Part shown: positions 37,765-46,597 of the stretch, in pieces
Numbering within the stretch: position 1 is the stretch's first letter
Layout: the number at the start of each line of letters is the position of its first letter
DNA from: Shuttleworthella satelles DSM 14600
GTDB lineage: Bacteria > Bacillota > Clostridia > Lachnospirales > Lachnospiraceae
Assembly (NCBI RefSeq): GCF_000160115.1
Contig: NZ_GG665866.1
Location: 856,825-920,824 of the forward strand
Direction of reading: 5' to 3'
DNA length: 64,000 bases
The notes under the pieces: generated by a model
The model's database searches: none
Seen by the model: only the letters and a program-made list of their open reading frames with translations
Told to the model about the DNA's origin: nothing
Program-made: the position numbers and the translations under genes

Positions 37765-39042
37765 ATGCCCGATCCCATTATCTTTCACGTCGACGTCAAC
37801 TCCGCCTTTCTCTCCTGGACCGCGTCAGACCGCATGGCAAAGGGCATCGACAAAGTAGACCTGCGCGATCTCCCCTCTGCCATCGGAGGCGATCCCAAAA
37901 CCAGGCATGGCATTATTACCGCCAAGTCCATCCCCGCCAAGCGATACGGAATCGTCACCGGAGAGCCGGTCAGCCAGGCCCTGCGCAAGTGTCCCTCCCT
38001 GATCCTCGTCCCCGGCGATTATTCTCTCTACGCCCGGCAATCTCAGGCTCTGATGGACCTTCTGCGCAAATACGCCCCTGCCGTGGATCCCTTTTCCATC
38101 GACGAGGCCTTCTGTGATATGACCGGAACCGCCAGCCTCTATGGCGATCCGGTCCTTTTTGCCCACAAGCTCAAGGATGAAATCCGCAGAGATCTAGGCT
38201 TCACCGTCAATGTTGGCATTTCCTCCAACCATCTTTTGGCTAAGATGGCCTCTGACTTCACCAAGCCGGACCGGGTTCACACGCTCTGGCCCCGGGAGAT
38301 TCCCCGGAAAATGTGGCCTCTTCCCGCGGCTGATCTCCTCTTCGTGGGCGAATCTACAGCCCAAAAGCTCAAGAGTCTCGGCATTCTGACCATCGGAGAT
38401 CTGGCCGGGACACCTGAGGATCTTCTGGTCTCGCACTTTGGAAAGCACGGATCCCAGATGCTGGCCTACGCCAACGGGACGGAACCGTCAGACCTGACTT
38501 CCCGTCACAGGAAAAGCAGAGGCTTCTCCAATGAAATCACGATCTCTCACGATCTGGTCGACCGGGAAGAAGCCAGGCTCATTCTCCTCTCTCTCTGCGA
38601 AACTCTGGCTGCCCGGATCAGGCTTCAGGGGGACAAAATCCGTCTGGTCGGCGTCTACTACAAGGACAGCAGCTTCGTCTCCGCCTCCCGGCAGACAAGG
38701 TTAAACCGATCCAGTTCCTCAACGCAGACCATCTATGAGACCGCCTTGTCTCTCTTACATGAGCTCTGGGATGGAAGGCCTCTTCGTCTGCTCGGCGTTC
38801 GCGGCTCGGAGATTGACAAGGACAGCGGCAGCTATCAGATGGATCTCTTTGATGCCGGAAAAAACAGGAAACTGGATCAACTGGACGCCGCTGTAGATCA
38901 GATTCGGGATAAATTCGGCGATTCCTCCATCAGACGAGCTGTCTTCCTGGGAGCGGATGAGACCGACTTAAAGAAACGCAGGTCAAATCGCAGCAGGAAA
39001 AAGCCAGAGGACCCGACTGAGCCGGAAACTCCGTGCTGCTAA
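37765..39042 (+). CDS. dinB: Y-family DNA polymerase (Pol IV-like)
   Basis: Translesion polymerase of 425 residues. Catalytic acidic residues are in FHVDVNSAFLSW (about 7-18) and SIDEAFCDMT (about 112-121); the helix-hairpin-helix and little-finger domains follow. QMDLFD near residue 371 fits a sliding-clamp binding motif. It is longer and more divergent than E. coli DinB, with a basic C-terminal tail (KKRRSNRSRKKPE). It starts 3 bp after the ABC-F gene and is likely co-translated; I see no LexA box near it. Confidence 0.88.
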   Translation: MPDPIIFHVDVNSAFLSWTASDRMAKGIDKVDLRDLPSAIGGDPKTRHGIITAKSIPAKRYGIVTGEPVSQALRKCPSLILVPGDYSLYARQSQALMDLLRKYAPAVDPFSIDEAFCDMTGTASLYGDPVLFAHKLKDEIRRDLGFTVNVGISSNHLLAKMASDFTKPDRVHTLWPREIPRKMWPLPAADLLFVGESTAQKLKSLGILTIGDLAGTPEDLLVSHFGKHGSQMLAYANGTEPSDLTSRHRKSRGFSNEITISHDLVDREEARLILLSLCETLAARIRLQGDKIRLVGVYYKDSSFVSASRQTRLNRSSSSTQTIYETALSLLHELWDGRPLRLLGVRGSEIDKDSGSYQMDLFDAGKNRKLDQLDAAVDQIRDKFGDSSIRRAVFLGADETDLKKRRSNRSRKKPEDPTEPETPCC

Positions 39043-39061
39043 AACATGACAAAGGCTGCGC

Positions 39062-40426
39062 TTAATTTTTAAAGGAGTGTATGGGAGCTGGAATTCTGCC
39101 GCCGCGGTTCACGAAATCCGAGCATCCGAAAGCGGATACCGGCTGTACGGGAGCTGTTCCGAGCAGACCTCCCAGCTCCACACTGTCTCCGACGTCTTTG
39201 CCGATGACAGGAATCAGACGAACCGCCGTCGTCTTCTGATTGATCATACCAATTGCCATCTCATCCGCGATAATCCCGGAAATGGTATCCGCGCTGCTGG
39301 CCCCGGGGATGGCAATCATGTCAAGTCCCACAGAGCAGACGCAGGTCATTGCCTCAAGCTTCTCCAGGGTCAGGGCATTGGCCTGTACAGCGTCAATCAT
39401 TCCCTGATCCTCCGAGACAGGGATAAAGGCTCCGGATAAGCCCCCGACATAGGACGAGGCCATAATGCCGCCCTTTTTGACCTGGTCATTGAGCAGGGCC
39501 AGGGCCGCGGTCGTACCGGGAGCCCCCACCCGTTCCAATCCGATCAGCTCCAGAATATCCGCGACAGAATCTCCGATCGCCGGCGTCGGGGCCAAAGACA
39601 GGTCAATGATCCCGAAGGGGATGTTCAGACGCTTAGAAGCCTCCTTGGCCACCAGCTGCCCCACGCGGGTAATCTTAAAGGCCGTCTTCTTAATCGTCTC
39701 ACAGAGGATTTCAAAGCTCTCTCCCCTGACAGACTCCAGAGCTGTCTTGACCACACCCGGCCCGGAGACGCCGACATTAATAATCGCATCCGCCTCCGTC
39801 ACCCCATGGAAGGCACCGGCCATAAAGGGGTTGTCATCGGGGGCATTGCAGAAAACCACGAGCTTGGCGCATCCCAGAGAATCCTCCTCTTTCGTGTAGA
39901 CCGCAGTCTCGTGTACGATCTCTCCCATGAGGCGGACAGCGTCCATGTTGATCCCTGTCCTGGTGGAGGCAAGATTTACAGAAGCGCAGACCAGCTCGGT
40001 CTCAGCCAGAGCCTGGGGGATCGATCGGATCAGGTTCTCCTCCGCGGCCGTCATCCCCTTGGAAACCAGGGCGGAGTAGCCGCCGATGAAATTGATTCCC
40101 AGCTGATGGGCCGCCTTATCCAGCGTGTGAGCGATAGTCACAAAATCCTCTGGTCTCTTACAGGCCGCGGCGCCCACCAGAGCGATGGGGGTGACGGAAA
40201 CCCTCTTGTTGACGATGGGGATCCCATACTCCCGTTCTATCTGACTTCCCACCTTGACCAGATCCCGCGCGACGCTGGTCAGCTTGGTGTAAATCTTCTC
40301 ATTGACAGAATCTAAATCAGAATCAATGCAGTCGAGAAGGCTGATGCCGATGGTAATGGTACGGACGTCCAGGTTCTCCTCTTCTACCATGTGATTTGTC
40401 TCAAGAACCTCATACTGGCTAATCAT
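39062..40426 (-). CDS. UPF0210 (PFL-like, DUF711) protein
   Basis: A 454-residue member of UPF0210, related to pyruvate formate-lyase-like folds. Typical segments are [43 protein letters not shown] and [24 protein letters not shown] precedes the ATG. It lies downstream of an ACT-domain UPF0237 gene, a pairing conserved in many Firmicutes. The biochemical role is unknown; the ACT partner suggests control by an amino acid. Confidence 0.88.
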   Translation of the reverse strand: MISQYEVLETNHMVEEENLDVRTITIGISLLDCIDSDLDSVNEKIYTKLTSVARDLVKVGSQIEREYGIPIVNKRVSVTPIALVGAAACKRPEDFVTIAHTLDKAAHQLGINFIGGYSALVSKGMTAAEENLIRSIPQALAETELVCASVNLASTRTGINMDAVRLMGEIVHETAVYTKEEDSLGCAKLVVFCNAPDDNPFMAGAFHGVTEADAIINVGVSGPGVVKTALESVRGESFEILCETIKKTAFKITRVGQLVAKEASKRLNIPFGIIDLSLAPTPAIGDSVADILELIGLERVGAPGTTAALALLNDQVKKGGIMASSYVGGLSGAFIPVSEDQGMIDAVQANALTLEKLEAMTCVCSVGLDMIAIPGASSADTISGIIADEMAIGMINQKTTAVRLIPVIGKDVGDSVELGGLLGTAPVQPVSAFGCSDFVNRGGRIPAPIHSFKN

Positions 40427-40540
40427 TGCATATCCTCATATCATTTCCTATTGTCACGCGCACTTTCTTCTTGTTGTCACGCGCGCTGTCTTAGCCCGCT
40501 TTTCGGGAGCGGATGAACTGGTCTCCTCTGACACGGTCAA

Positions 40541-40819
40541 TCAAACGCGGTGCATCATCTCAAAGATCTCTTCCTTCTGGCACTTGATCTGCACTCCCTT
40601 ATCCCTGCCGATCTGATCTAGACTCTTCTGCACATCTTCAAGCTGCAGAAGAGCACGGTCAAAGTCAACGATCATCATCATGTTGAAGTAGCCGTTTACA
40701 ATGGTCTGGGAAATGTCTAAGATATTGATCTGCTCCTGAGCCAAATAGGTGCAGACCGCGGCAATAATCCCTACCGTATCCTTGCCGACAACAGTAATAA
40801 TTACTTTGGTCTTCTCCAT
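40541..40819 (-). CDS. ACT-domain protein, UPF0237
   Basis: A 92-residue single ACT domain (VIITVVGKDTVGIIAAVCTYLAQEQINILDISQTIV), similar to the regulatory domain of GcvR. AAGGAG precedes the ATG. It is the usual partner of UPF0210, encoded just downstream. The ligand, probably a small amino acid, is not known. The 114-bp gap to UPF0210 contains two copies of TTGTCACGCGC. Confidence 0.9.
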   Translation of the reverse strand: MEKTKVIITVVGKDTVGIIAAVCTYLAQEQINILDISQTIVNGYFNMMMIVDFDRALLQLEDVQKSLDQIGRDKGVQIKCQKEEIFEMMHRV

Positions 40820-40854
40820 ATGCTTCTCCTTTATCCGGTCCTTTCTTCCTGTAT

Positions 40855-41664
40855 TCAGACAACAACCCTCACGGAGGGACGATCTCTGTGGGCTACCGTA
40901 ATCGGAAAGTCGCTGCCCTGATAGGGATTATCTCCCAGCGTCACCTCCAGACGAACTGTCTCGTAGGCCAGTTCTTCCAGATTGTTCTCATGCGAGAGAT
41001 GACCCAGCAGAATATGCTTGATCTTGTCATGCAAAAGCCGCCCCAGAAGCTGCCCCGAGGATTCGTTGGACAGGTGTCCCCGAGATCCCAGGATTCTCTG
41101 CTTGAGAGGATAGGGATAGGGCCCGACCTCCAGCATTTTCACATCGTGGTTGGCCTCCAGAAGCATGGCGTCCATTCCCTGAAGGCGCTCTATCGTATAG
41201 TCGTCATAGGCGCCGAGGTCGGTGCAGACGGCGACCCTCTTATCCCCATCTTCTGTTCTTTGCCGCATGGTATAAGCCACGGGATCCGCCGCGTCATGAG
41301 AGATATGCATGGGACAGATCTCCATATCTCCGATTGTAAATGTCTGGTCCGGTCGAATCACATGATAGAGCGATGGGTCAATGGTTCCCAGACTCCGCTT
41401 TGTGGCAACGGCGTCTATTGTCCCCTGGGTGGCATAGATCGGCAGGTGATACTTCCGGGCCAGAACACCCAGTCCGCTGATGTGATCAGAGTGTTCATGC
41501 GTCAGCAGGATCGCGTCCATATCTAAGCTGGTCATATCAAAAGAGTTAAGGCCCGCCTCGATCCGTTTGGCGCTGATCCCTGCGTCTACCATCACATGAC
41601 TCTGATCTGTCCCGACACACACGCAATTTCCGCTGCTGCCGCTCCTCACACTAAATAATTCCAT
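40855..41664 (-). CDS. walJ: Metallo-beta-lactamase-fold hydrolase (WalJ/YycJ type)
   Basis: A 269-residue MBL-fold protein with the metal motif LLTHEHSDHISGL and HISHDAADPVAY, and the N-terminal FSVRSGSSGNCVCV common to the YycJ/WalJ family (implicated in nuclease activity and coordination of replication and cell division). A GTG immediately upstream (41667) is an alternative start with slightly better spacing to GGAG. It overlaps the coaE 3' end by 14-17 bp. walJ is not beside walRK here. Confidence 0.85.
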   Translation of the reverse strand: MELFSVRSGSSGNCVCVGTDQSHVMVDAGISAKRIEAGLNSFDMTSLDMDAILLTHEHSDHISGLGVLARKYHLPIYATQGTIDAVATKRSLGTIDPSLYHVIRPDQTFTIGDMEICPMHISHDAADPVAYTMRQRTEDGDKRVAVCTDLGAYDDYTIERLQGMDAMLLEANHDVKMLEVGPYPYPLKQRILGSRGHLSNESSGQLLGRLLHDKIKHILLGHLSHENNLEELAYETVRLEVTLGDNPYQGSDFPITVAHRDRPSVRVVV

Positions 41665-42253
41665 CACCTAAAATACTCCGAATCTGCCGATAGGATTCTT
41701 CCACACTTCCGCTGTTGTCAATCACATGTGTACAGTTCCTTCGAAAAAGCTCCTCAGATAACTGGGAGGCGAAAATCGCATTGATCTTCTCATCGCTGTA
41801 GCCCCGCGACTTTCTCAATCGGTCTCTGCGACGATTCTCATCCGCGTAAATATACCATAATTCATCACAGATTTTTTTGTAACCGTCCTCAATCAGAAGC
41901 GCCGCTTCCACAACGAAGTAGGGGGTTCTTCCTTCCTTTTTCCTGTCGGCAATCTGCCGGATCAGCTCTGTCTTGACCGCAGGGTGAATCAAATCATTCA
42001 TTCGCGCGCGCAGGGTCGGATCTTTGAAAATCAGCTCCGCCGCCCTCGTCCGAATCAATCCTCCCTCCGGATCAAAGGCATTTTTCCCGCGAAAAAGCTC
42101 CTGAAGACTGCCGTGCAGGTCTGTTCCCGGCCTGATCAGCTCCTGGGCCAGCTCATCGGTTCGGACGACACAGGCCCCGTATTTCTCCTCAAGATATGCC
42201 AATAGCAGGCTTTTCCCCGCTCCGACTCCGCCGGTGACCCCAATCACTTTCAA
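41651..42253 (-). CDS. coaE: Dephospho-CoA kinase
   Basis: Last step of coenzyme A synthesis, 200 residues. P-loop GGVGAGKS is near the start (MKVIGVTGGVGAGKS), followed by the TDELAQELIRPG substrate motif. The only start that keeps the conserved MKVIG is TTG at 42253, with a stop codon shortly upstream in frame; a GTG two codons in is the alternative. No classic ribosome site is present except GGAG in the adjoining 16-bp repeat, 12 nt before the TTG. It follows polA, as in many Firmicutes. Confidence 0.9.
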   Translation of the reverse strand: MKVIGVTGGVGAGKSLLLAYLEEKYGACVVRTDELAQELIRPGTDLHGSLQELFRGKNAFDPEGGLIRTRAAELIFKDPTLRARMNDLIHPAVKTELIRQIADRKKEGRTPYFVVEAALLIEDGYKKICDELWYIYADENRRRDRLRKSRGYSDEKINAIFASQLSEELFRRNCTHVIDNSGSVEESYRQIRSILGDGII

Positions 42254-42332
42254 TCTAAATCACTCTCCATCCAAGTCACTCTCCATCCAAGTCACTCTCC
42301 GTCCAAGTCACTCTTTATCCAAGTCACTCTCC
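42253..42332. repeat. 16-bp tandem repeat, five units, at the coaE start
   Basis: Units at 42253, 42269, 42285, 42301 and 42317; minus-strand consensus GGAGAGTGACTTGGAT. Two units are identical, the others differ at one to four places. The array ends on the coaE start codon and fills most of the polA-coaE gap. Confidence 0.97.
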
Positions 42333-42395
42333 ATATTCGATTTGTCCCGGCCCTTCAGGCACGGACAGCGTCAACCGCTCATGACAATGGAAGCT

Positions 42396-45128
42396 TCATT
42401 TGGCATCATACCAGTTCCTGCCGCTGTGCGTGTCAATTTCCAGCTCGACGGAGAGCTGAGCGGCTCCCCTCATCTCCTGATCCAGGATTTCTCTGACCTC
42501 TTGCTCTTCCTGCTCGAAGGTCTCAACCAGGAGCTCATCGTGAACCGTCAGAATCAGGCGCGACCGCAATCCCTCTTTGGCAAGACGATCGTGAACCCGA
42601 ACCATGGCAATCTTGATAATATCCGCCGCCGTCCCCTGAACAGGCGCATTCATGGCAACTCGCTCTCCGAACTGCCGCTGCATGAAATTGGAATTCTTCA
42701 ACTCGGGAACAGGCCTGCGTCTTCCAAAGAGAGTGACCGCGTAGCCCTCCTTCCTGGCAAATTCCACAAGGCCATCCAGATAGTCATGCAGCCTGGGATA
42801 GGCGGCAAAATATCCGTCGATATATTCCTGGGCTTCCTCTCTGGAAATTCCCAGATCCTTGGCCAGACCGAAGGCCGAGATCCCGTAGACGATTCCGAAG
42901 TTGACCGCCTTGGCGTTAGACCTCTGCTGATCCGTGACCTCTTCAAAGGGAGTATGGAAAACCAGAGAGGCTGTCGCCCGGTGAATGTCCTTTCCCTGCC
43001 GATAGGCCTCGATCAACTTGGGATCCTGGGACAGATGCGCCAACACGCGAAGCTCAATCTGCGAGTAATCGGAATCGACAAAGACGCAGCCCTCCATGGC
43101 GGGGAAAACCCGGCGGATCTCCTTGCCGAGCTCCATGCGTATGGGGATATTCTGCAAGTTAGGCTCCGTCGAGGAGAGACGTCCGGTGGCCGTCACTGTC
43201 TGCTGAAAAGAACTGTGTATCCGACCATCATCCGCAATCACCTTGGCCAGTCCATCCGCGTACGTCGACTTGAGCTTTGTCAGCTGGCGAAACTCCAGGA
43301 CATCTCTCACAATCTGATAATTGACAGCCAGAGGGTCTAAAACATCCGCGGCAGTGGAATAGCCCGTCTTGGTCTTTCTGGCGCCGGGCAGCCCCAGCTG
43401 ACCAAAGAGAACCTCTCCCAGCTGCTTTGGAGAATTGATGTTAAAGGTCTCTCCCGCCTCCCGGTAGATACCCTCCTCCAGCTCGTTAATACGGCCGACC
43501 AGCTGATCTCCATAGCTCTTAAGGGCCTCTTTTTCAACCGCGATTCCTGCCGTCTCCATGTCATAGAGCGTATAGACTAAGGGGAGCTCTACTTCTTCGT
43601 AGAGAGCGCGCATCCCCTGCTCCTCCAAACGTTTTAATAGCTTCTGAGGGGCCCTGGAAGCAACATAGGCCTGATAGCAGGCATAATGCATCCGATGCTC
43701 TACCTCCTCAGGATCCTCCCAGATCTGGTCCGCCTTCTTCTTTCCAAAGAATTCAGAATAGGATGGAATGCTCAGGGCAAGCTGGTCTCTCGCGATATCC
43801 TCTGTCGGATAAGAGGAGGACAGAGGATCTAAAAGATAGGCCGCCACCTGCAGGTCAAAGGACCTGCCGCGGTCTGAAAAGCTAAGCTGTGACAGCGCCT
43901 CTTTTAAGTCCAAAAAAGCAAGGTTTTTCCCCGCGTCCGCGAGAGCCTGCAGTCCGCGCCGCAGGTCAGTGGATTGGATCAGGTCCCCGGAGCCGTCATC
44001 CGCTTCAGAACCAAACAGGCTCAGCTGCCTGGCCTCTGTGTCCGCTTCCGCAAAAAACGCCTTCCCCTCGAAGGAGATGGCAAGCGCCCGGATCTGCCCG
44101 GCCCTGGCGGCCGAGTGATCCTTGAGAAAGAGTCCTGCCCCGATCCATGTCTCCTGGCTTTGCCCGGCCCTTTCAATCATCTCCTCAAAGGCCGTTCTCG
44201 ATGTCAGATGAGAAAATCGACTGGTCAGATCCTTCTCTTCCCTGTCAACAGACTCCTTGTCAAATCGGAGAAGGATATTCTTAAATCCCCAGTCCTTACA
44301 GAGACGATAGGCGTCATCTGTGAAGATATTCCCTATCTGAGCCGCTGCCAGATCATAGTCGATTTTTGCGTGAACATCGATCGTTGCCAGTGTCTTACTG
44401 AGTCTGGCCTGATCCCAGAAGTCAACAATGTTCCTGGCGGCTCTGGGCGGTTTCAAGTCCTCGGCGTGCTCATGAGCGGCCTCAATGGAACCATAGGCCG
44501 CAATGATATTAATCGCCGTCTTCTCTCCGATCCCGGGAACCCCCGGGATATTGTCTGCCGTATCCCCCCAGAGGGCCTTCACATCGATGAACTCGGTCGG
44601 ACTGACCTGATAGGTCTCCCTGACGTCTTTGGCATAATAGCTCTCGGTCTCCGTGCCGCCCTTTTTGGTCTTCGGAATCATAATCTTGACCTTGTCCGTA
44701 GCCAGCTGCAAGAGATCGCGATCCCCGGACAGAATTGTCACATCCATCCCGGCAGCTTCTCCGATTTTTGACATGGTCCCCAGCAGATCATCCGCCTCCA
44801 GCCCCTCCTTGGTCACCAGGCATATCCCCATGGCGGCGAGCATCTCCTTTATCATGGGAACCTGCTCCCTTAACTCGGCTGCCATGGGCTTACGGGTCCC
44901 CTTGTAGTCGGCAAACATTCGGTGGCGAAAGGTCGGAGCCGACAGGTCAAATGCCACCGTCAGATGATCCGGCTTCTCCTCCTCCATTGTCTTAAAGAGA
45001 ATATTCAAGAACCCATAGACCGCGTTCGTGTGCTGTCCCTTGCTATTGGTCAGGTCAGGCAATCCGTAAAATGCCCGGTTTAAAATACTGTGACCGTCGA
45101 TGAGGAGAAGCTTGCTCTGCTCTGCCAT
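42396..45128 (-). CDS. polA: DNA polymerase I
   Basis: 910-residue PolA used in Okazaki fragment processing and repair. The 5' nuclease domain (about 1-290) has LLLIDGHSILNRAFYG and TILSGDRDLLQL; the polymerase domain (about 540-910) has DYSQIELRVLAH, RSNAKAVNFGIVYG and VHDELLVE. The middle 3'-5' exonuclease-like domain lacks the DxE of motif I and the aspartate of motif II, so proofreading is probably lost, as in many Firmicutes. ATG at 45128 follows GAGG; a TTG seven codons upstream is weaker. Confidence 0.95.
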   Translation of the reverse strand: MAEQSKLLLIDGHSILNRAFYGLPDLTNSKGQHTNAVYGFLNILFKTMEEEKPDHLTVAFDLSAPTFRHRMFADYKGTRKPMAAELREQVPMIKEMLAAMGICLVTKEGLEADDLLGTMSKIGEAAGMDVTILSGDRDLLQLATDKVKIMIPKTKKGGTETESYYAKDVRETYQVSPTEFIDVKALWGDTADNIPGVPGIGEKTAINIIAAYGSIEAAHEHAEDLKPPRAARNIVDFWDQARLSKTLATIDVHAKIDYDLAAAQIGNIFTDDAYRLCKDWGFKNILLRFDKESVDREEKDLTSRFSHLTSRTAFEEMIERAGQSQETWIGAGLFLKDHSAARAGQIRALAISFEGKAFFAEADTEARQLSLFGSEADDGSGDLIQSTDLRRGLQALADAGKNLAFLDLKEALSQLSFSDRGRSFDLQVAAYLLDPLSSSYPTEDIARDQLALSIPSYSEFFGKKKADQIWEDPEEVEHRMHYACYQAYVASRAPQKLLKRLEEQGMRALYEEVELPLVYTLYDMETAGIAVEKEALKSYGDQLVGRINELEEGIYREAGETFNINSPKQLGEVLFGQLGLPGARKTKTGYSTAADVLDPLAVNYQIVRDVLEFRQLTKLKSTYADGLAKVIADDGRIHSSFQQTVTATGRLSSTEPNLQNIPIRMELGKEIRRVFPAMEGCVFVDSDYSQIELRVLAHLSQDPKLIEAYRQGKDIHRATASLVFHTPFEEVTDQQRSNAKAVNFGIVYGISAFGLAKDLGISREEAQEYIDGYFAAYPRLHDYLDGLVEFARKEGYAVTLFGRRRPVPELKNSNFMQRQFGERVAMNAPVQGTAADIIKIAMVRVHDRLAKEGLRSRLILTVHDELLVETFEQEEQEVREILDQEMRGAAQLSVELEIDTHSGRNWYDAK

Positions 45129-45163
45129 AGGGATACCTCTTGTCTGCAAACAATACTGTTCCT

Positions 45164-45192
45164 ATTATGCCACCAAGCCCCGCCTCCTGCAA
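45164..45192 (-). promoter_or_regulatory. Promoter of polA
   Basis: TTGCAG (45187-45192) and CATAAT (45164-45169) lie 17 bp apart on the minus strand, about 30 nt before the polA ATG. Upstream of it are two copies of GCAGGCTCTGTCA, 75 bp or so apart. Confidence 0.5.
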
Positions 45193-45353
45193 TCCATGCA
45201 GGCTCTGTCAGACTTGTAGCCTGCGAAGCTTGCAGGACTTGCTCCCTGTCAAGCAACTGCTAAACGCAGGCTCTGTCAAACAGCCCCCCTGTCTTCCTGC
45301 CTGTCTGACCCGCTTTGTTAAACAGCAGCGTAACGCCTTCTTTTATTCGTACG

Positions 45354-45470
45354 TCAGGCAGCTTTCCCGCTTTCCTCCCAGTAATCCCGGTAATCATCCT
45401 CGCTGGAAAAAAGCATGTAGCAATTCAGCACATAGCCCATATAGCCCTCATTGGTGTAATATCCCTTCAT
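45354..45470 (-). CDS. Orphan small protein, 38 residues
   Basis: An ATG at 45470 with a near-perfect CAGGAGGACAGA ribosome site opens 38 codons to TGA at 45354-45356. The peptide is rich in tyrosine and acidic residues: it begins MKGYYTNEGYMGYVLNCYML and ends FSSEDDYRDYWEESGKAA. It has no signal peptide or long hydrophobic segment. Strong ribosome site and non-random composition argue for a real gene lying between polA and mscL. I cannot name the family. Confidence 0.6.
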   Translation of the reverse strand: MKGYYTNEGYMGYVLNCYMLFSSEDDYRDYWEESGKAA

Positions 45471-45838
45471 TCTGTCCTCCTGTCCCTGCAAGATCTGCCA
45501 TAGCAGCGGAGCCTTCCCGCTTTGCCTTCCTCTTTCGGGTGATCTAAGGATAGTCTTTCATGTGCACCATTTATGGGATATTTATAAGCCTTCCGTTCAA
45601 CCTTCTGTTCAAATTGAAAAGGCTGAATGGAAAGAGCAAATTCCATCTTCTCTTTCGAAAGATTGGATTGATTGGATTGATCTTTTCTCCCTATGGAAAA
45701 GGGGCTAGGTATTTTCTCCATTCACCGCTATAATAGTGAACAGTCGTATGCACATGGCAAACATTCGATTGCGAAAATTCATCTATTATCGCCCCGCCCG
45801 CAAAATACGGGCACAGATTATGCAGAAAAGGAGTTCCA
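45471..45838. other. Intergenic region before mscL, with a -10 and a short repeat
   Basis: No convincing gene. A TATAAT at 45729-45734 could be the mscL -10, without a good -35. GATTGGATT is tandemly repeated at 45661-45678. An 84-codon minus-strand frame here was judged chance. Confidence 0.35.
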
Positions 45839-46267
45839 ATGAAAAAGTTTATAACTGAATTCAAGGAGTTCGTTGCCCAGGGCAATGTCATGGACATGGC
45901 CATTGGCGTCATCATCGGCGCAGCCTTCAAGGCCATCATTGATTCTCTGGTCAAGGATATCTTAAATCCCCTCATCGCTCTCTTCACCGGCGACGATTTG
46001 AGCATGCTCTCCATCAAGATTGCCGGCGCTCAGCTGACCTACGGAAACTTCATCTCCGCTGTCATCAACTTTTTCATCATCGTCCTGATTCTCTTTATCA
46101 TGATCAAGGCTGTCGCCAAGGCCAAGAATATCACAGCCAAATCCGAAGAAGAGGCTTCTGAGCCGACTGAGAAGGAATGCCCTTACTGCAAGCGCATGAT
46201 TCCCATCGGCGCAACCCGCTGCGGATACTGCACCACAAAGCTTAAGGGCTTCCAGGGGCAGGAATAA
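45839..46267 (+). CDS. mscL: Large-conductance mechanosensitive channel with C-terminal zinc-ribbon
   Basis: MscL pore protein that opens under membrane tension, 142 residues. The N-terminal amphipathic helix and first membrane helix are typical (FKEFVAQGNVMDMAIGVIIGAAF), and the second helix is at about 72-92. Instead of the plain C-terminal helix bundle the chain ends in a CxxC-x10-CxxC knuckle (C114, C117, C128, C131), a probable zinc ribbon. AAGGAG precedes the ATG. Single-gene unit with a strong terminator. Confidence 0.95.
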   Translation: MKKFITEFKEFVAQGNVMDMAIGVIIGAAFKAIIDSLVKDILNPLIALFTGDDLSMLSIKIAGAQLTYGNFISAVINFFIIVLILFIMIKAVAKAKNITAKSEEEASEPTEKECPYCKRMIPIGATRCGYCTTKLKGFQGQE

Positions 46268-46288
46268 ACATCTTTTTCCATTGAAACT

Positions 46289-46372
46289 GTGGAATGCGCA
46301 TGTGAATCTACGGAATATGCATGTGTGTCTATGGAATATACATGTGAATCTATGAAATATATGCCGTGAACA
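46289..46372. repeat. 21-bp tandem repeat, four units, after mscL
   Basis: Units at 46289, 46310, 46331 and 46352, of the form ATGGAATATACATGTGAATC. The last unit is the most divergent. It lies between the mscL stop and its terminator, so it is in the 3' untranslated region. Confidence 0.9.
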
Positions 46373-46413
46373 TTCCCTAATTATGAATCAATATGCGCCC
46401 GCCGGGCGCACGC

Positions 46414-46458
46414 AAGAATCCCCCTCTCCACGGGTTGTCCATGGAGAGGGGGATTCTT
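46414..46458 (+). terminator. 17-bp-stem terminator of mscL
   Basis: Perfect 17-bp arms at 46414-46430 and 46442-46458 with an 11-nt loop, followed on plus by ATCTTTT. A second small hairpin (GCGCCC/GGGCGC) lies at 46395-46409, and CTTGTCC/GGACAAG at 46497-46522. Nothing else is recognised up to the telA stop. Confidence 0.8.
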
Positions 46459-46597
46459 ATCTTTTCACTACTGCAGAGGCCTCTTTGCCAGCACATCTTG
46501 TCCTATCATTCAAAAGGACAAGGGACATGGCCGATCCTTTCCGCTGAAAAGGGCAGGCATAAGACCCCGAAATCCATCACGAAAGCCGGGAAAAAGC

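Noticed and set aside
45467-45721. 84-codon minus-strand frame before the small gene
   Set aside because: No ribosome site, biased low-complexity composition, and it runs into the ribosome site of the 38-residue gene.
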